Assembly (NCBI GenBank): GCA_002350855.1
Contig: DEFM01000006.1
Location: 1-44,634 of the forward strand
Reading direction: 5' to 3'
Length of the DNA stretch: 44,634 nt
DNA from: Prevotellaceae bacterium UBA2852
GTDB lineage: Bacteria; Bacteroidota; Bacteroidia; Bacteroidales; Bacteroidaceae
Shown piece after piece: positions 8,601 to 18,320 of this stretch (position 1 is its first letter; each line of letters starts with the position of its first letter). The notes under the pieces were generated by a model. That model did no database searches, was not told the origin of the DNA, and was given only the letters and a program-made list of their open reading frames with translations. The position numbers and the translations under genes were made by a program.

Positions 8601-8953
8601 AAGCTCACCTGAACGTCGTTGTATTCCGGGACTGTGACGTAGAGAGAGTTGACGAATACAGGTACCTTGAGAGTGTATTCACCCTTCTCGTTGGTCATCA
8701 CTGTGAAACGGTTGAATCCGTATGCTTGGACATTAGCACCGTCGATAGGCAATTTAGTAGCTGCGTCATAGACTACGCCACTAACTTCCTTCATCTCGTA
8801 AACGGGTAATACCTTAGCTGTTTTGCGAACGACCGCAGTAGTTGTGTCTGCTGCCTCGTTCTCTTCTTGTGCGTAAATGGTAGTTGCTCCTGATAACATC
8901 ATGAGACCTAAACCAAGGCACAGAAAGCGATTGTTAATACTTTGCTTTTTCAT
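5630..8953 (-). CDS. SusC/RagA-family TonB-dependent transporter (distal copy)
   Basis: An outer-membrane beta-barrel that imports oligosaccharides with energy from TonB. After the signal peptide (MKKQSINN... to IYAQ) comes a carboxypeptidase-like regulatory domain (VSGVVYDAATKLPIDGANVQ), then the plug (FIRGLNSLNINAQPLIVLDG, DVESIEVMKNATSLYGARG, GVVIINTKRG) and the barrel ending in NLGVKINL. About 1,107 residues from the chosen ATG at 8953. The frame is open to 9013, but that longer start would overlap the upstream FAS1 gene, which ends at 8977. No N-terminal STN domain is seen, so it is not a signalling transporter. Paired with the SusD at 3488-5617 and only distantly similar to the proximal SusC. 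Confidence 0.93.
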   Translation of the reverse strand: MKKQSINNRFLCLGLGLMMLSGATTIYAQEENEAADTTTAVVRKTAKVLPVYEMKEVSGVVYDAATKLPIDGANVQAYGFNRFTVMTNEKGEYTLKVPVFVNSLYVTVPEYNDVQVSFNGDKAPDVALYSSKFLSVYSPSTNIVAGAKANLENTSAVIVDEEIENKLAGDIYTINRTGMRGQGVAMFIRGLNSLNINAQPLIVLDGMFIDTQLDRTSIHDGFFNNILAGIDPEDVESIEVMKNATSLYGARGANGVVIINTKRGHSMATKINVIANAGFELAPSVTPMMNASQYRNYVSELIGTTTYGSEHATSSTSIPFLNSNPDYYWYPMYHNETDWSDGLYRTAATQNYKVNVQGGDEVAMYNLSLGYTNSASTAKKNSFDRLNIRFNTDIKLLEKLSTQLDLSYSKLAYDLRDNGWAESYASSTVSSPNVLGLIQSPFLSKYGYYTGNDGKLHLSQVYAGKYVDDVNYPFAFASAYGVNSALANPYWILKEGEGDNKNRQEVTQFNLNIMPRWEISDHVTISNRFAYQLNRSNDKYYLPEAGVPVYNYEGYGDVTSVVKSLFSKETSVYEDFRVDWKANYGMHDVMAFGGIRFTNNTFSDSYMKSYNSGSDKMPNMNNSNAFRSVEGNEDAWRNLSYYLFGRWAVKNTYFLEGAFSAETSSRFGKNADSGIKLFGVKWGLFPSLQAGWVISNEKWMSGLKAVNNLKFTLGFDVSGNDNIDYAASRTYFKSHTFLKTATALQLENIENPEIQWETTSRLNAGLSGSFFNNRVQAGVDFYLSNTDNLVTLKTINYMSGLKTFWSNGGSLRNVGVDARFNAILINGKDFKWQLGASLGHYKNSIQSLPDGDYTQTIYGAEILTSVGNAAGVFYGYKTAGVFSSDAEASSATTKTADGYLKYPTGITKNPYRNFSAGDVHFVDLNNDGIINESDKTIIGDPNPDIYGSFYTNLAYKRWSLDINFKYSLGGDIYNYQRSQLESLNTFYNQTTAAVNRWTYDGDQALLPRVMSSESDSWVNNERFSDRWIEDGSYLKLKKIRLSYELPLSLSWIQGLTIWAEANNLVTFTKYTGKDPEFSCGNAVLYQGIDAGLLPSNRSFNLGVKINL

Positions 8954-8976
8954 GTTTTTGTTATTTAGGAGGTTTA

Positions 8977-10833
8977 TCATTCTTTTGGTTTCAAAATAAT
9001 AGAACTTACCCATATTTCACGAGAGTAAAGGGCCTTTTCTGTAGAACTGAAATTTGACTTAAGCTGAAGCACAGGATATGCATTTGACAAGCCATAGTAT
9101 GAAACAGGGAACTCAAAGTCCTTAGCAACACAAATTGTGTCGGTGAAGGCCAATGAACCATCGTTGTTCAGGCGAATGCCCTTGTTAACAAAATAGTTTG
9201 AACCGGTGATGGAATTTCCCTTGGCATCCAAAGCATCCTCGTTAGGATTCTTCAATGCTTCATTGTTAATACGCTTAGCTTCTGTGTCGTAGGAAATGTA
9301 GGCACGGAACTTGTTTGGAAGCTTATAGTTGGTGTTGTAGCCTATTACAACAAAGATGTCATATTTGCAAGACTGAACCTGTGGAAGCATGAAGAATGCT
9401 CCTGGGTGAGATGTAGAGTTCTTATTGCTCATCATCACATAATCGTATCTGTAGGTAGAGTCAGAAGTAAAGGTTTCATCACCAAAACTATAAGTTGGAC
9501 TAACGTAGGATATTGACTTAGTGCCAATAGCACACATGTTGTCGCAAGATTCATAGCAGAGGGCAGCTGCCAGATAACGGTTTGGAGTATAAACCGTGTA
9601 TGGGAAGTTGAAACTGTTAACGATATATGCATAACCGTTACTCAGTTCAATCGGTTCGGCATTGTCAAAGAGATTGGCGAAATCGTCAATTTCAACACAG
9701 TTGGTGCGGTTAGTGAGATTCCAAGTACCAGTCTTCTTGAGTTTCAATCCTGCAGTTGAGAGCAGAGAATCCTGACGTGCGTCAACAGCCTTGATGTCGT
9801 CAAGTGATGTGATAGGAATTCTCTCGAATTGCCAGTTGGCGTTGAAGACAAGATTCTCACAGATAGAATTCTTGGAATACAGATTCACGATAGAGTCAAT
9901 CTCAGCCTGAGTGAACTTGGTCTCAACACCTGTGATGACTGTATCTGCACCAGTTTCTGTCTGGGTATTGATATCCTGCTTGTAAGTAGCCTTGTATTTA
10001 AAGTTGTTCTTAGTCTTTGCAAGCACGGTCTCCCAAGCAGTATTGGTAGGAACTATCATCACATAGTTGGAGTCCTCTTTCGAGAGATAAGCATTCATGA
10101 AATTGCTTGTGTAGTCGTTAGAGATATAAGTGACTGAGTCAACCCATGTAACTTCACCGTTGATTGTAGGACCTTGGGTAGAAGCATACTTGTTGAACTC
10201 GAGAGTCTGATAGCTCTTGATAAATGCGTTGATAGAATCCAAGTCAGGACGGGAAGCGAGGAACTCATATAGGTTAGGCTGATAAGCCATAGCACCGTCT
10301 GTGATGTGGATAATACCATTGGATGCACCAACATTAGGCTCTGAAATAAGAAGTCCCTTGATTGTCAGCTTACCATTGTTCAGCCACGCAGCCTTGTTGT
10401 TGAACAGATCCAGTTTGATTGAATCAGATCCGCTGATAATGTGGCTATAGCGAGTCATGTTGTTGCGGATAAGCTGAGTCTCAACCTTGTAGATGCTGTC
10501 GCGAACGCCCGTTGCGAGCAAACGCTTATAGTAAGCGTAATCGAAAGAATCGTTTACCGGTGCCCAAACAGTGAAGGTCTGGTCGCCGTCGAACAATTGA
10601 GCGTATGTCTCTGATGTAGTCTTGCTTTCCGACTGAGAGTAGTAGACACTCTGCAAAATGTCTGCATACTGGCTCAGATCAGGACGAGACTGAATGTTTT
10701 GCCAGATGGTCTGCTTGCCTTCTGCCGCAGACGAAATATCAAAGTGGTCATCGGTACAAGATACTGATGAGAGAGTCAGTACAAACATTGCAACCGCACT
10801 GAGATACCATCCGATTTTTCTATAATTATTCAT
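8977..10833 (-). CDS. FAS1 (fasciclin)-domain lipoprotein, 618 aa
   Basis: A predicted surface lipoprotein (lipobox SVSC, C26). Two FAS1-like units can be followed: about 40-185, with the TFTVWAPVNDSFD motif and a closing GIIHITDGAM, and about 190-420, with VMIVPTNTAWETVL and a closing NGYAYIVNSF. A beta-rich C-terminal part (about 420-618) is not recognised. FAS1 domains in other proteins mediate adhesion or carbohydrate binding. Its place directly 5' of a SusCD pair (23 bases) suggests a glycan-binding or SusCD-associated role; this is inference from context. Confidence 0.8.
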   Translation of the reverse strand: MNNYRKIGWYLSAVAMFVLTLSSVSCTDDHFDISSAAEGKQTIWQNIQSRPDLSQYADILQSVYYSQSESKTTSETYAQLFDGDQTFTVWAPVNDSFDYAYYKRLLATGVRDSIYKVETQLIRNNMTRYSHIISGSDSIKLDLFNNKAAWLNNGKLTIKGLLISEPNVGASNGIIHITDGAMAYQPNLYEFLASRPDLDSINAFIKSYQTLEFNKYASTQGPTINGEVTWVDSVTYISNDYTSNFMNAYLSKEDSNYVMIVPTNTAWETVLAKTKNNFKYKATYKQDINTQTETGADTVITGVETKFTQAEIDSIVNLYSKNSICENLVFNANWQFERIPITSLDDIKAVDARQDSLLSTAGLKLKKTGTWNLTNRTNCVEIDDFANLFDNAEPIELSNGYAYIVNSFNFPYTVYTPNRYLAAALCYESCDNMCAIGTKSISYVSPTYSFGDETFTSDSTYRYDYVMMSNKNSTSHPGAFFMLPQVQSCKYDIFVVIGYNTNYKLPNKFRAYISYDTEAKRINNEALKNPNEDALDAKGNSITGSNYFVNKGIRLNNDGSLAFTDTICVAKDFEFPVSYYGLSNAYPVLQLKSNFSSTEKALYSREIWVSSIILKPKE

Positions 10834-10872
10834 ATATATTATAAAATGTGTTTTAGGATGTTGGATAATTCA

Positions 10873-12969
10873 TTACCACTTATCTTCGGCTTCATCACCT
10901 GAATAGACAAACTTAGGAACTAATTCGAGATAGTCGTAGAAGAACTCGTAGCTTGTACCTGAGAGAACAGATTTGAAGCGGATGTAATAAGTCTTGTCTG
11001 CGTCAAGCTGACCAGTGTATATAATCTTGCGCAAGCAGTTCTGGTATTCACGACCGGTGTGTCCACCACCAAGCTGAATGTAGTTAGGACCTTTCATGAA
11101 TCCAAGGTTACGCATAGACTTGTCGTTCTCGGCGATTGATTCTTCGTCGCCAAGCTGTTCATCTTTAACAAAACCTGTTGATGTAGGGTTTGTACCTGAA
11201 CTTGAACGCAAATCAAGAGGAATTCCCACTGCGGGGAGGTTGTTTTTGTTTGTACCGATATATACCTGAGCCATTCCTCGGTTGTCGTTGGCGTTGATAC
11301 CGTAACGGATTTCGTATGTACCAGAGAATGGAACTGGAGGCAATTTCATAGTGAAGTCCACTACTCCCTGAATGTTGAACTCGTCAATCTGGAAGTTCAT
11401 CCATGAGTTCTCACCACCACTATAGCCTTGGTTAGGAAGATAGATAAACTCTGTCTCAGCAGTCATATCAACAACGTTGTCGATATAGTCGCTTGTGAAG
11501 TACCAGTAACCATCACCACAATCATCGGTCTTACGGTTCTGACGGATGTTATTTGTCATCAGCTCTGGGAACAGCGAAGTGACGTCATAACGCATACGCT
11601 CTTTCAGAATCTTTGTAGGAACTGTCTCGTCCCAAACAAGGATATCGTCGATTGGATAATAGTATCCGTTGATAGCGTTATTGTTCAGCGAGCCGTTTGT
11701 AGAGTTGATCTTAATACCAGGAATAGTGATTTCAGCAGACTTTTCCTTGTATGTATTCAAATTGTAAACAGACAGGCGGTTGATACGCTTCTCATTACGC
11801 AAACCAGTAACCTTTACTGAACGGCGGTAATGACCCATTGTCTCCCAATACTCCCAAACATTCACATAGAACTGAGCAGCGGTACGGTTCTTGAGCATAC
11901 CAGCATCACAACCATATTCGTTTGCGAAAGTCACCAGCTTGTCGTATGTCAGACGTTCTGGCAGCAGGTGGTAGCTTACGAACTGATTGACTGCGTTGTT
12001 GTAGTCTTCATAGTCGTCACCGTAGCTTGGCTCAGTATGGCCGCTGGTATCGTCGTTGTAGTAAGCGTGCTCCTTAAGCCATGCCTTCAGGTCGTCAACT
12101 GTGTAGATGTTGTTCTTCTCGAACACGGTGTCGAGTTCCACAAACACTGTGTAACCGATATATCTGTGTTCAGGATACTTACCATTCCATGTGTGTCCGT
12201 AAGGTGTGGAGTGTGAAGTACCACGGATATCATCGTACTTCTCTTCCCAAACTTCATCCTTGTAAGCCTGCAGTTTCTTGTCCCAGCCTGTCAGTTGAAG
12301 AAGTCCACCGAAGAACTTGGCGTTTTCAGCATTTATCACAAGGTCGGCAACAGACACGTTTGAAGGAGAAAGCACTTTGTCGATAGTGTGGATATAACCG
12401 TTCTCCACTTCGATGTCGCCATCAATAATCTTGGAATTTGAGTTAACGTAGATAACAGTATTGTTGTCAGCGTCGTTCCCATAAGAAATATCAATGTAGC
12501 GGTCATTCATATTAGTGGTTGCCAATGCACCTTCTTCGAAGTCGGTAGTCATATAAGCCTCGCTTTCTCCGTTCTGGATAATAGTATTGAATACTATCGC
12601 CTGAGCCACGGAGTCAGAGATCTGGCTCAACTCATTGGATTCCAGTTCGCCTATAGCAAAGAGTGAATCCAGATATTCTTGAATTGCCTCATTGGTTGGA
12701 GCAAAACAAGTGTAGTGACCACGAGCAGCCAAAAGGTCCTTCATCGTTGATGTGGATCTCTTGCTTGGATGAACTTTTCCAAGTATTTGCAAATAACTGC
12801 CAAACACGTCCTGATTATTCTCGAAGTGATCAATCATCATCTCACCAGTGAAGGTGTAGAGGTCCGATTCATCAATTTTCTCTGTACATGAATTCAGGGA
12901 CACCAATGCCGCAAACAGGAAGAGTGTTCCTGCACAGCATAGTTTCTTTATGTTATTTAGTATTTTCAT
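10873..12969 (-). CDS. FAS1 (fasciclin)-domain lipoprotein, 698 aa
   Basis: A predicted surface lipoprotein with lipobox LNSC (C28). The first FAS1 unit is at about 40-200 (HYTCFAPTNEAIQEYLD, closing ENGYIHTIDKVLSP). A second, more divergent unit follows at about 205-460 (VFVELDTVFEKNNIYTVDDL, where a long insertion is likely). The C-terminal 170 residues form a beta-rich region (PVPFSGTYEIRYGIN, TYYIRFKSVL) that could be a carbohydrate-binding-like sandwich. It is 12 bases from the upstream SusD and 39 bases from the downstream FAS1 gene, so it is central in the operon. Ligand unknown. Confidence 0.78.
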   Translation of the reverse strand: MKILNNIKKLCCAGTLFLFAALVSLNSCTEKIDESDLYTFTGEMMIDHFENNQDVFGSYLQILGKVHPSKRSTSTMKDLLAARGHYTCFAPTNEAIQEYLDSLFAIGELESNELSQISDSVAQAIVFNTIIQNGESEAYMTTDFEEGALATTNMNDRYIDISYGNDADNNTVIYVNSNSKIIDGDIEVENGYIHTIDKVLSPSNVSVADLVINAENAKFFGGLLQLTGWDKKLQAYKDEVWEEKYDDIRGTSHSTPYGHTWNGKYPEHRYIGYTVFVELDTVFEKNNIYTVDDLKAWLKEHAYYNDDTSGHTEPSYGDDYEDYNNAVNQFVSYHLLPERLTYDKLVTFANEYGCDAGMLKNRTAAQFYVNVWEYWETMGHYRRSVKVTGLRNEKRINRLSVYNLNTYKEKSAEITIPGIKINSTNGSLNNNAINGYYYPIDDILVWDETVPTKILKERMRYDVTSLFPELMTNNIRQNRKTDDCGDGYWYFTSDYIDNVVDMTAETEFIYLPNQGYSGGENSWMNFQIDEFNIQGVVDFTMKLPPVPFSGTYEIRYGINANDNRGMAQVYIGTNKNNLPAVGIPLDLRSSSGTNPTSTGFVKDEQLGDEESIAENDKSMRNLGFMKGPNYIQLGGGHTGREYQNCLRKIIYTGQLDADKTYYIRFKSVLSGTSYEFFYDYLELVPKFVYSGDEAEDKW

Positions 12970-12981
12970 TGTAGTATAGTA

Positions 12982-14877
12982 TTACAGTTCATCAGTTCGT
13001 GAAGATGTCTCATTTACCGACCATACACCATTCTGGTATAGTAAGTTGTTGTTCTTTATCTCATTGTTGTAAACAGGTGAGAAAAGGGATTGCATGTCTG
13101 CCAGTTTAGCCTGAACAGCCTTGCTGCTTGTGTACTTACGAACAAGGAACTTGAGCATGTCGGCTGTATTGCCATGGCGGAGTGAGTAGCGAACCAAATC
13201 GAACCAGCGCTTTCCTTCTCCTATGAACTCTCTCTGACGCTCGTTCATCACAAGTTTTTCCATTGCTGCAGAACTGGAGAATGTAGAGAAATTCAAAGAG
13301 TCGTTACGAGCTGTGGTGTTCTCTGCACGGTAGGCATAAGGGTTAGAACGCTTGAATACCTCACGTACATACTGGAACGCATTTGCCAAATGCTCCTCGT
13401 CGTCGTACAACTGAGAAAGAGCTTCAGCCTTCATCAGATAGATTTCTGACATACGATAGACAATCCAGTTAGCGTCGAGGCTGTTTACAGTACGTGTGCT
13501 TGTTGTCAGCTTAATAGTACTGCTTTGATTGTCTGTAAGGTAAGTAGTAGAAGAACCTGAGCGCTGAGTTACAGAGCGGTAGGTGTACTTACCTATATCG
13601 AAAGAAGTCTGACCTGCATCCTCATATCTTGCTGTAGTCCAAAGACGGTAGTCTGTCTTTGTAAAGATGTAAGACTGGTCCAATACGTTAGGATTGCTTT
13701 CTACATTCTCGAGCAGAGCCACCGAACCTGTCATCGAGCCAGACTTGGAATTCTTGACATCCCAGAAGAGGCTTGTAATCATGCCATTGCTGTAAGTATC
13801 TCCGTCAACCTGAAGTTCGAAGATAGATTCATCAGAATTACCTGTTCCGAACAGAGAGGTATAAGCTGAAGACGAAGAAGTGGTGACTGTAGCACGCTCA
13901 GAAGCCACGTTAGCTTCAAGCAAGTCCTCGAGTTTGATATCTATATCACCTCCACCGACATTCAGTCCGTTCTTGTTCATATACTCAATCTTCTCCTTAG
14001 TAGCCATGTCAATAACAAGGTCGCAGTATTCTATACATTTCTGATAGTCATCGGCTGCTGTTGTAGAGTACTCCTCATGACGTGAAGCAAGCTCAGCCTC
14101 AGTAAGAGGTCCGGCATAGCTGCTTGGAAGAGTAACCTTGGTAAACGGCTGGTTCTCGCCGGCTTTGTATGAAGCTCTCCAGAGATAGACGTCGGCAAGG
14201 AGTGCGTAAACAGCCTTTCTGGTAACACGTCCCTTATTAGTAGAAGTAGTACCATAATCTACCATTGCTTCGCCCATCACTGATTCCAGGTCATTGACAA
14301 TGCTGTCAAGAACTGCCAACTGAGTTGACTGAGGAAGGCGCAACTCCTGTGAGTCGTTGTTGTAATCTGTAGTTACATAAGGTACTTCACCGAATGTACG
14401 TACCAAATAGAAGTGAGCAAGAGCACGAAGAGTAATCATCTCTGCACGTATAGGTTTCCAATCGTTATCAGAGAAACTCTCATCGTTTGCAACTACTTCA
14501 GGGCCATGAGCCAACACCTTGTTGCAATAGTTGATTGCATTGTACATCGCCGTCCAGCTGAACTGACCGTATGTAGGCAACAGGTTAGCATTCATAATGT
14601 TTGCTATAGGACCTGATGCGGAAGTATTTTTCGAACGTTCGAAGTTGTCAGAGCGCTCTTCTCCCCAATAAATATAATCAGAGAGAAGGTCGTCGCTGAC
14701 CATTCGTTTGTAGCAAGCCATAACAGCGGCATTCAAGTCGTTTTTGTCTTGCCAGAATTCTTCCTCTACAATAGAATTTGTAGGGGTAATGGTAAGGAAG
14801 TCTTCACATGAAGATGCAACTACACCACCACCTATAACTAATAGTCCGTAGAGTGCTATTTTATTTATCTTTTTCAT
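12982..14877 (-). CDS. SusD/RagB-family glycan-binding lipoprotein (proximal copy)
   Basis: A SusD-type surface lipoprotein of 631 residues. The signal ends in ASSC (C24), followed by EDFLTITPTNSIVEEEFW, the usual SusD N-terminus. Family signatures are RALAHFYLVRTFGEVPYVTTDY in the TPR region and MNERQREFIGEGKRWFDLVRYS near the C-terminus. The ATG at 14877 is chosen because it gives a compact lipoprotein signal; the open frame extends 5 codons further, to 14892, one base short of the SusC stop. Gap to the upstream SusC is 15 bases. Confidence 0.93.
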   Translation of the reverse strand: MKKINKIALYGLLVIGGGVVASSCEDFLTITPTNSIVEEEFWQDKNDLNAAVMACYKRMVSDDLLSDYIYWGEERSDNFERSKNTSASGPIANIMNANLLPTYGQFSWTAMYNAINYCNKVLAHGPEVVANDESFSDNDWKPIRAEMITLRALAHFYLVRTFGEVPYVTTDYNNDSQELRLPQSTQLAVLDSIVNDLESVMGEAMVDYGTTSTNKGRVTRKAVYALLADVYLWRASYKAGENQPFTKVTLPSSYAGPLTEAELASRHEEYSTTAADDYQKCIEYCDLVIDMATKEKIEYMNKNGLNVGGGDIDIKLEDLLEANVASERATVTTSSSSAYTSLFGTGNSDESIFELQVDGDTYSNGMITSLFWDVKNSKSGSMTGSVALLENVESNPNVLDQSYIFTKTDYRLWTTARYEDAGQTSFDIGKYTYRSVTQRSGSSTTYLTDNQSSTIKLTTSTRTVNSLDANWIVYRMSEIYLMKAEALSQLYDDEEHLANAFQYVREVFKRSNPYAYRAENTTARNDSLNFSTFSSSAAMEKLVMNERQREFIGEGKRWFDLVRYSLRHGNTADMLKFLVRKYTSSKAVQAKLADMQSLFSPVYNNEIKNNNLLYQNGVWSVNETSSRTDEL

Positions 14878-14892
14878 AATCATCCTTATCAT

Positions 14893-17800
14893 TTAGAATC
14901 CGAGGTTAACACTTAATGTAAATGATCTTTGACGTGGAGTCTTAGAGTGGTCTATACATACACCCCATGTTCCGTAAGATACCTCAGGGTCAACACCTGT
15001 GTATTTTGTCAGACAGAAGAGGTTGTTTGCAGAGGCTGTAAATCTCAGGCTCTGGAAGCCAAGATCCTTGCAGACGTTGTTTGGCAGAGAATAACCAATC
15101 TGCATGTACTGCAGACGGAGGAAGTCACCCTTCTCAACGTATCTGTCACTTGCCAATGCATTGTAGGATGCACCGATGTTTGCGTTCATGGCACGTGGAA
15201 TTTCGGTGATGTCACCGTTCTTGCGCCAGCGCCATGCAACAGCCTGTGACTGGTTGATATTTGTACGCATTGATTCGTTCTGCAAACGAGCAAGGTTCGC
15301 AATCTTGTTGCCAAGACGATAGTTGAACGAAAGCTTAAGAGTCCACTGACCATAATTGAAGTTCAGACCGAAACCACCATTAACCTTAGGGTTGGAGTTA
15401 CCAAGGTAAACGATATCAAGTTCGTTGATCTGACCATCATGGTTAACGTCATCATAAATCACGTCACCACCCTTGAATTCATAGTTCTTACCACCATAGT
15501 TAAAATACATGTGAAGTGGATTACCCTTTGAGTCGTAAAGGATTTCACCGTTAGCATCACGTGCTACAGGAACTGTGGCGTTCTCTCCACGGGCTGCTGC
15601 TGCAGCGGCTGTGTTTTCCTTGTAAGTGTTGTATGAAGTCTCGGTATAGCCATTATGCTCGTAGTCATAACGGTAAACACCCTTGTAGCGGAAACCATAG
15701 ATAGAACCTACGGCGTTGCCGATCTGGATGCGCTTGAGGAAGTCTGCGTTGTTGTAAGAATACTCACCATTCATGCTTGAGAGGACTGTAGGATCCATTT
15801 CCATGATTGTGTTGACATTCTGTGCAATGTTGAAGCTTGCTGTCATTGAGAACTTACCCTTCTTCAGGAACTTGCCTGTGTTCATGTACAATTCCCAACC
15901 ACGGTTGCGAAGACTACCTACATTCTTCCATGCCAAAGAACCGAATCCAGTTGAGCCTGGAATACCTACATTTGCCATAAGAAGATCCTTGGTCTCTTTG
16001 TCGTAGTAGTTGAAGTCGAACTGCAACAGGTCATCAAAGAGGTTAAGGTTTGCACCTAAGTTCCAAGAAGTAGTAGTTTCCCACTTGATATCAGTCAGAC
16101 GAAGGTTGTCTGGTGAAATAGCGGCATTTGTATTTCCTTGTGAGCCATACACTCCGTAGCTGCTGTATTGGTTATACATAAGATATTCGCTACCAGGCTG
16201 ACGACCTACACGTCCCCAAGATGGACGGAAGGAAAGCATAGACACGATGTTGTCAATGTTGAGCTTTCTGAAGAATGGTTCCTCATTGATATTCCAACGT
16301 GCAGAAAGACCAGGGAAAGTACCCCATTTACGACCTGCACCGAATTTTGTAGAACCGTCTCGGCGAACTGTAGCGTCGAATGAGTAGCGTCCGTCGAAGA
16401 ATGCGATGTGGGCACTTGCCAGCATTGAAGCGCTGCGCCATTGGCTTGTTCCTGATGTAGATGAACGCAGATATGCATCTGCTGCAGCTGAACTCAATCC
16501 TGTTGGCAGACCAGACTGTGCTTCGTACTGGCTTGTACCGTTACCGGAAGTGAATTCAAACTGTCCCATCATACTCATTGTAATGTTCTCATTGTTGAAG
16601 TGAGGAATAAAAATGAGTTTCTCGCGGTTAGTGAAAGCCAAAGACTTGTATTCGCTGTTAGTAGTGAGATTCACGTTTGTTGACCAAGCATCAGTAGTCA
16701 ATGCAGAAGGATAATAGGTATTTACTGATTCATTGTAAATATCCATGTAAACTTCAGAATTCAAGTTCAGCTGAGTTCCGTCGCTGTCCTTGGAGAGAAG
16801 CTTGTACTGCAAGTTGAACTGAGGGTTGATACGATAGGTTGACTGGTTATTGAAAGCGAGATGTGCAATTGCCACTGGGTTGCCGATATTCTTCATGTCC
16901 GACAGATAGTAAGAAGAATAGTAGTTGTTTCCTCCTGCGTACTGTGTTGGATTGGTTGGCAGCATCTTATAGAAGTCACCAGTAAGGTTACCATTCTGAT
17001 CGTACTCGTAAATCGACATATTCGGCATAGCGTTGTATGCTTTCCCGAGAATAGAAGTAGTTGAGCTTCCATCCCAGTTACGATGGTTGTCGGTGTAAGT
17101 AAGCGCAAAGTTTGTAGAGAAGCGGATGCGGTCGCTCACATCGTAGTCAAGTACAAGACGTGTAGAGAAACGGTCAAGTGTCTGCTTGATAATAGTACCG
17201 GTCTGATGGTCATAACCTCCGGAAATACGGAAGCGGGCTTTCTCACCACCGCCATTGAGAGTGAGGTAGTAGTTGTGAGTCTGACCGAACTGATTTACTG
17301 CGTCAACCCAGTCGGTGTTGCGGTTGAAGTTGTAGTACTGTACCGGATAAGACTGGTCGTAGTTCAATTCCACCATATCTGAAGTTGCAGTATTCTGCTT
17401 AGGATTGAAATATGCCTCCTTAAGCATCATAGTGTAACCGTCACCGTTCAGCATGTTCAAGCCTTCTGGGGACCAAGCACCGGTGAAGCGATAAGAGAAA
17501 TTGATTTTTGTCTTACCAATCACACCACGGCGTGTGGTGATTTCGATAACACCATTAGCACCACGAGAACCCCAGATAGCTGTAGCAGCGGCATCCTTCA
17601 ATACGCGGATGTCCTTGATGTCTTCAGGGTTCACAGAAAGAAGGGTTGCAAACTGCTCTTCATTGTCGAGGTCTTCGAAGTTAACCTGAGACACATCGTC
17701 AGGAAGGTCGAAAATGTTGCCATCGACTACGATAAGAGGTTCTGCAGAGCCGTTGATTGTGCTGACACCACGCATACGCATTGAAGTACCTGCACCAAGG

Positions 17801-18297
17801 TTACCAGAGTTCTGGATAATGTCGAGACCGGCAATCTTACCTTGCAGTGCTTCGTCTGCAGAAGCGAACGACAGACCTTGCACATCATCCATGTTCATGG
17901 TCTGAGCCGCAACAGAGATTTCCTTCAGAGGAATCTGCATACCATTGCTGCTCACTTTCGGCTGAGCCTTCACCACAACTTCAGTAAGCTGAGTATTGCT
18001 GACCATCTTGACATTGAACTTAGTCTGTGTACCGATTGTCAGGACTGCTGGCTTGTAACCGATGAAAGAGATGACAAGTTTGTCCTTTGGATTCTTAATC
18101 ACCAAAGTAAAGTTACCATTGATGTCGGTTGTGGTTGCAGCCACGATACGGTTGTTCGCATCGCGCTCAATCACATTCGCCATCATTATAGGCTCATATT
18201 CATCATACACATGTCCAGTGACACGATGCTGAGCCTGTGCTGAACCTACACAGAAGAACAGCACGAGCGATGTAATAATGATTTTAATCTTGTTCAT
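14893..18297 (-). CDS. SusC/RagA-family TonB-dependent transporter (proximal copy)
   Basis: A 1,134-residue outer-membrane importer. The signal peptide ends SAQAQ at about 23, followed by a carboxypeptidase-like regulatory domain (RVTGHVYDEYEPIMMANV, KLVISFIGYKPAVL), a plug (SMRMRGVSTINGSAEPLIVVDG, DIKDIRVLKDAAATAIWGSRGANGVIEITT) and the barrel, ending RSFTLSVNLGF. The TonB box region is near TEVVVKAQPK. No STN domain. It sits between a FAS1 gene (23 bases upstream) and its SusD (15 bases downstream). Sequence divergence from the distal SusC suggests the two SusCD pairs handle different oligosaccharides or sizes; that is inference. Confidence 0.94.
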   Translation of the reverse strand: MNKIKIIITSLVLFFCVGSAQAQHRVTGHVYDEYEPIMMANVIERDANNRIVAATTTDINGNFTLVIKNPKDKLVISFIGYKPAVLTIGTQTKFNVKMVSNTQLTEVVVKAQPKVSSNGMQIPLKEISVAAQTMNMDDVQGLSFASADEALQGKIAGLDIIQNSGNLGAGTSMRMRGVSTINGSAEPLIVVDGNIFDLPDDVSQVNFEDLDNEEQFATLLSVNPEDIKDIRVLKDAAATAIWGSRGANGVIEITTRRGVIGKTKINFSYRFTGAWSPEGLNMLNGDGYTMMLKEAYFNPKQNTATSDMVELNYDQSYPVQYYNFNRNTDWVDAVNQFGQTHNYYLTLNGGGEKARFRISGGYDHQTGTIIKQTLDRFSTRLVLDYDVSDRIRFSTNFALTYTDNHRNWDGSSTTSILGKAYNAMPNMSIYEYDQNGNLTGDFYKMLPTNPTQYAGGNNYYSSYYLSDMKNIGNPVAIAHLAFNNQSTYRINPQFNLQYKLLSKDSDGTQLNLNSEVYMDIYNESVNTYYPSALTTDAWSTNVNLTTNSEYKSLAFTNREKLIFIPHFNNENITMSMMGQFEFTSGNGTSQYEAQSGLPTGLSSAAADAYLRSSTSGTSQWRSASMLASAHIAFFDGRYSFDATVRRDGSTKFGAGRKWGTFPGLSARWNINEEPFFRKLNIDNIVSMLSFRPSWGRVGRQPGSEYLMYNQYSSYGVYGSQGNTNAAISPDNLRLTDIKWETTTSWNLGANLNLFDDLLQFDFNYYDKETKDLLMANVGIPGSTGFGSLAWKNVGSLRNRGWELYMNTGKFLKKGKFSMTASFNIAQNVNTIMEMDPTVLSSMNGEYSYNNADFLKRIQIGNAVGSIYGFRYKGVYRYDYEHNGYTETSYNTYKENTAAAAAARGENATVPVARDANGEILYDSKGNPLHMYFNYGGKNYEFKGGDVIYDDVNHDGQINELDIVYLGNSNPKVNGGFGLNFNYGQWTLKLSFNYRLGNKIANLARLQNESMRTNINQSQAVAWRWRKNGDITEIPRAMNANIGASYNALASDRYVEKGDFLRLQYMQIGYSLPNNVCKDLGFQSLRFTASANNLFCLTKYTGVDPEVSYGTWGVCIDHSKTPRQRSFTLSVNLGF

Positions 18298-18320
18298 ATT
18301 GTTGTTTCTATGTAAGTTGG

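Noticed and set aside
8954..9013. Longer N-terminus for the distal SusC
   Set aside because: It would overlap the upstream FAS1 gene and put a non-signal stretch before a clear signal peptide at MKKQSINN.
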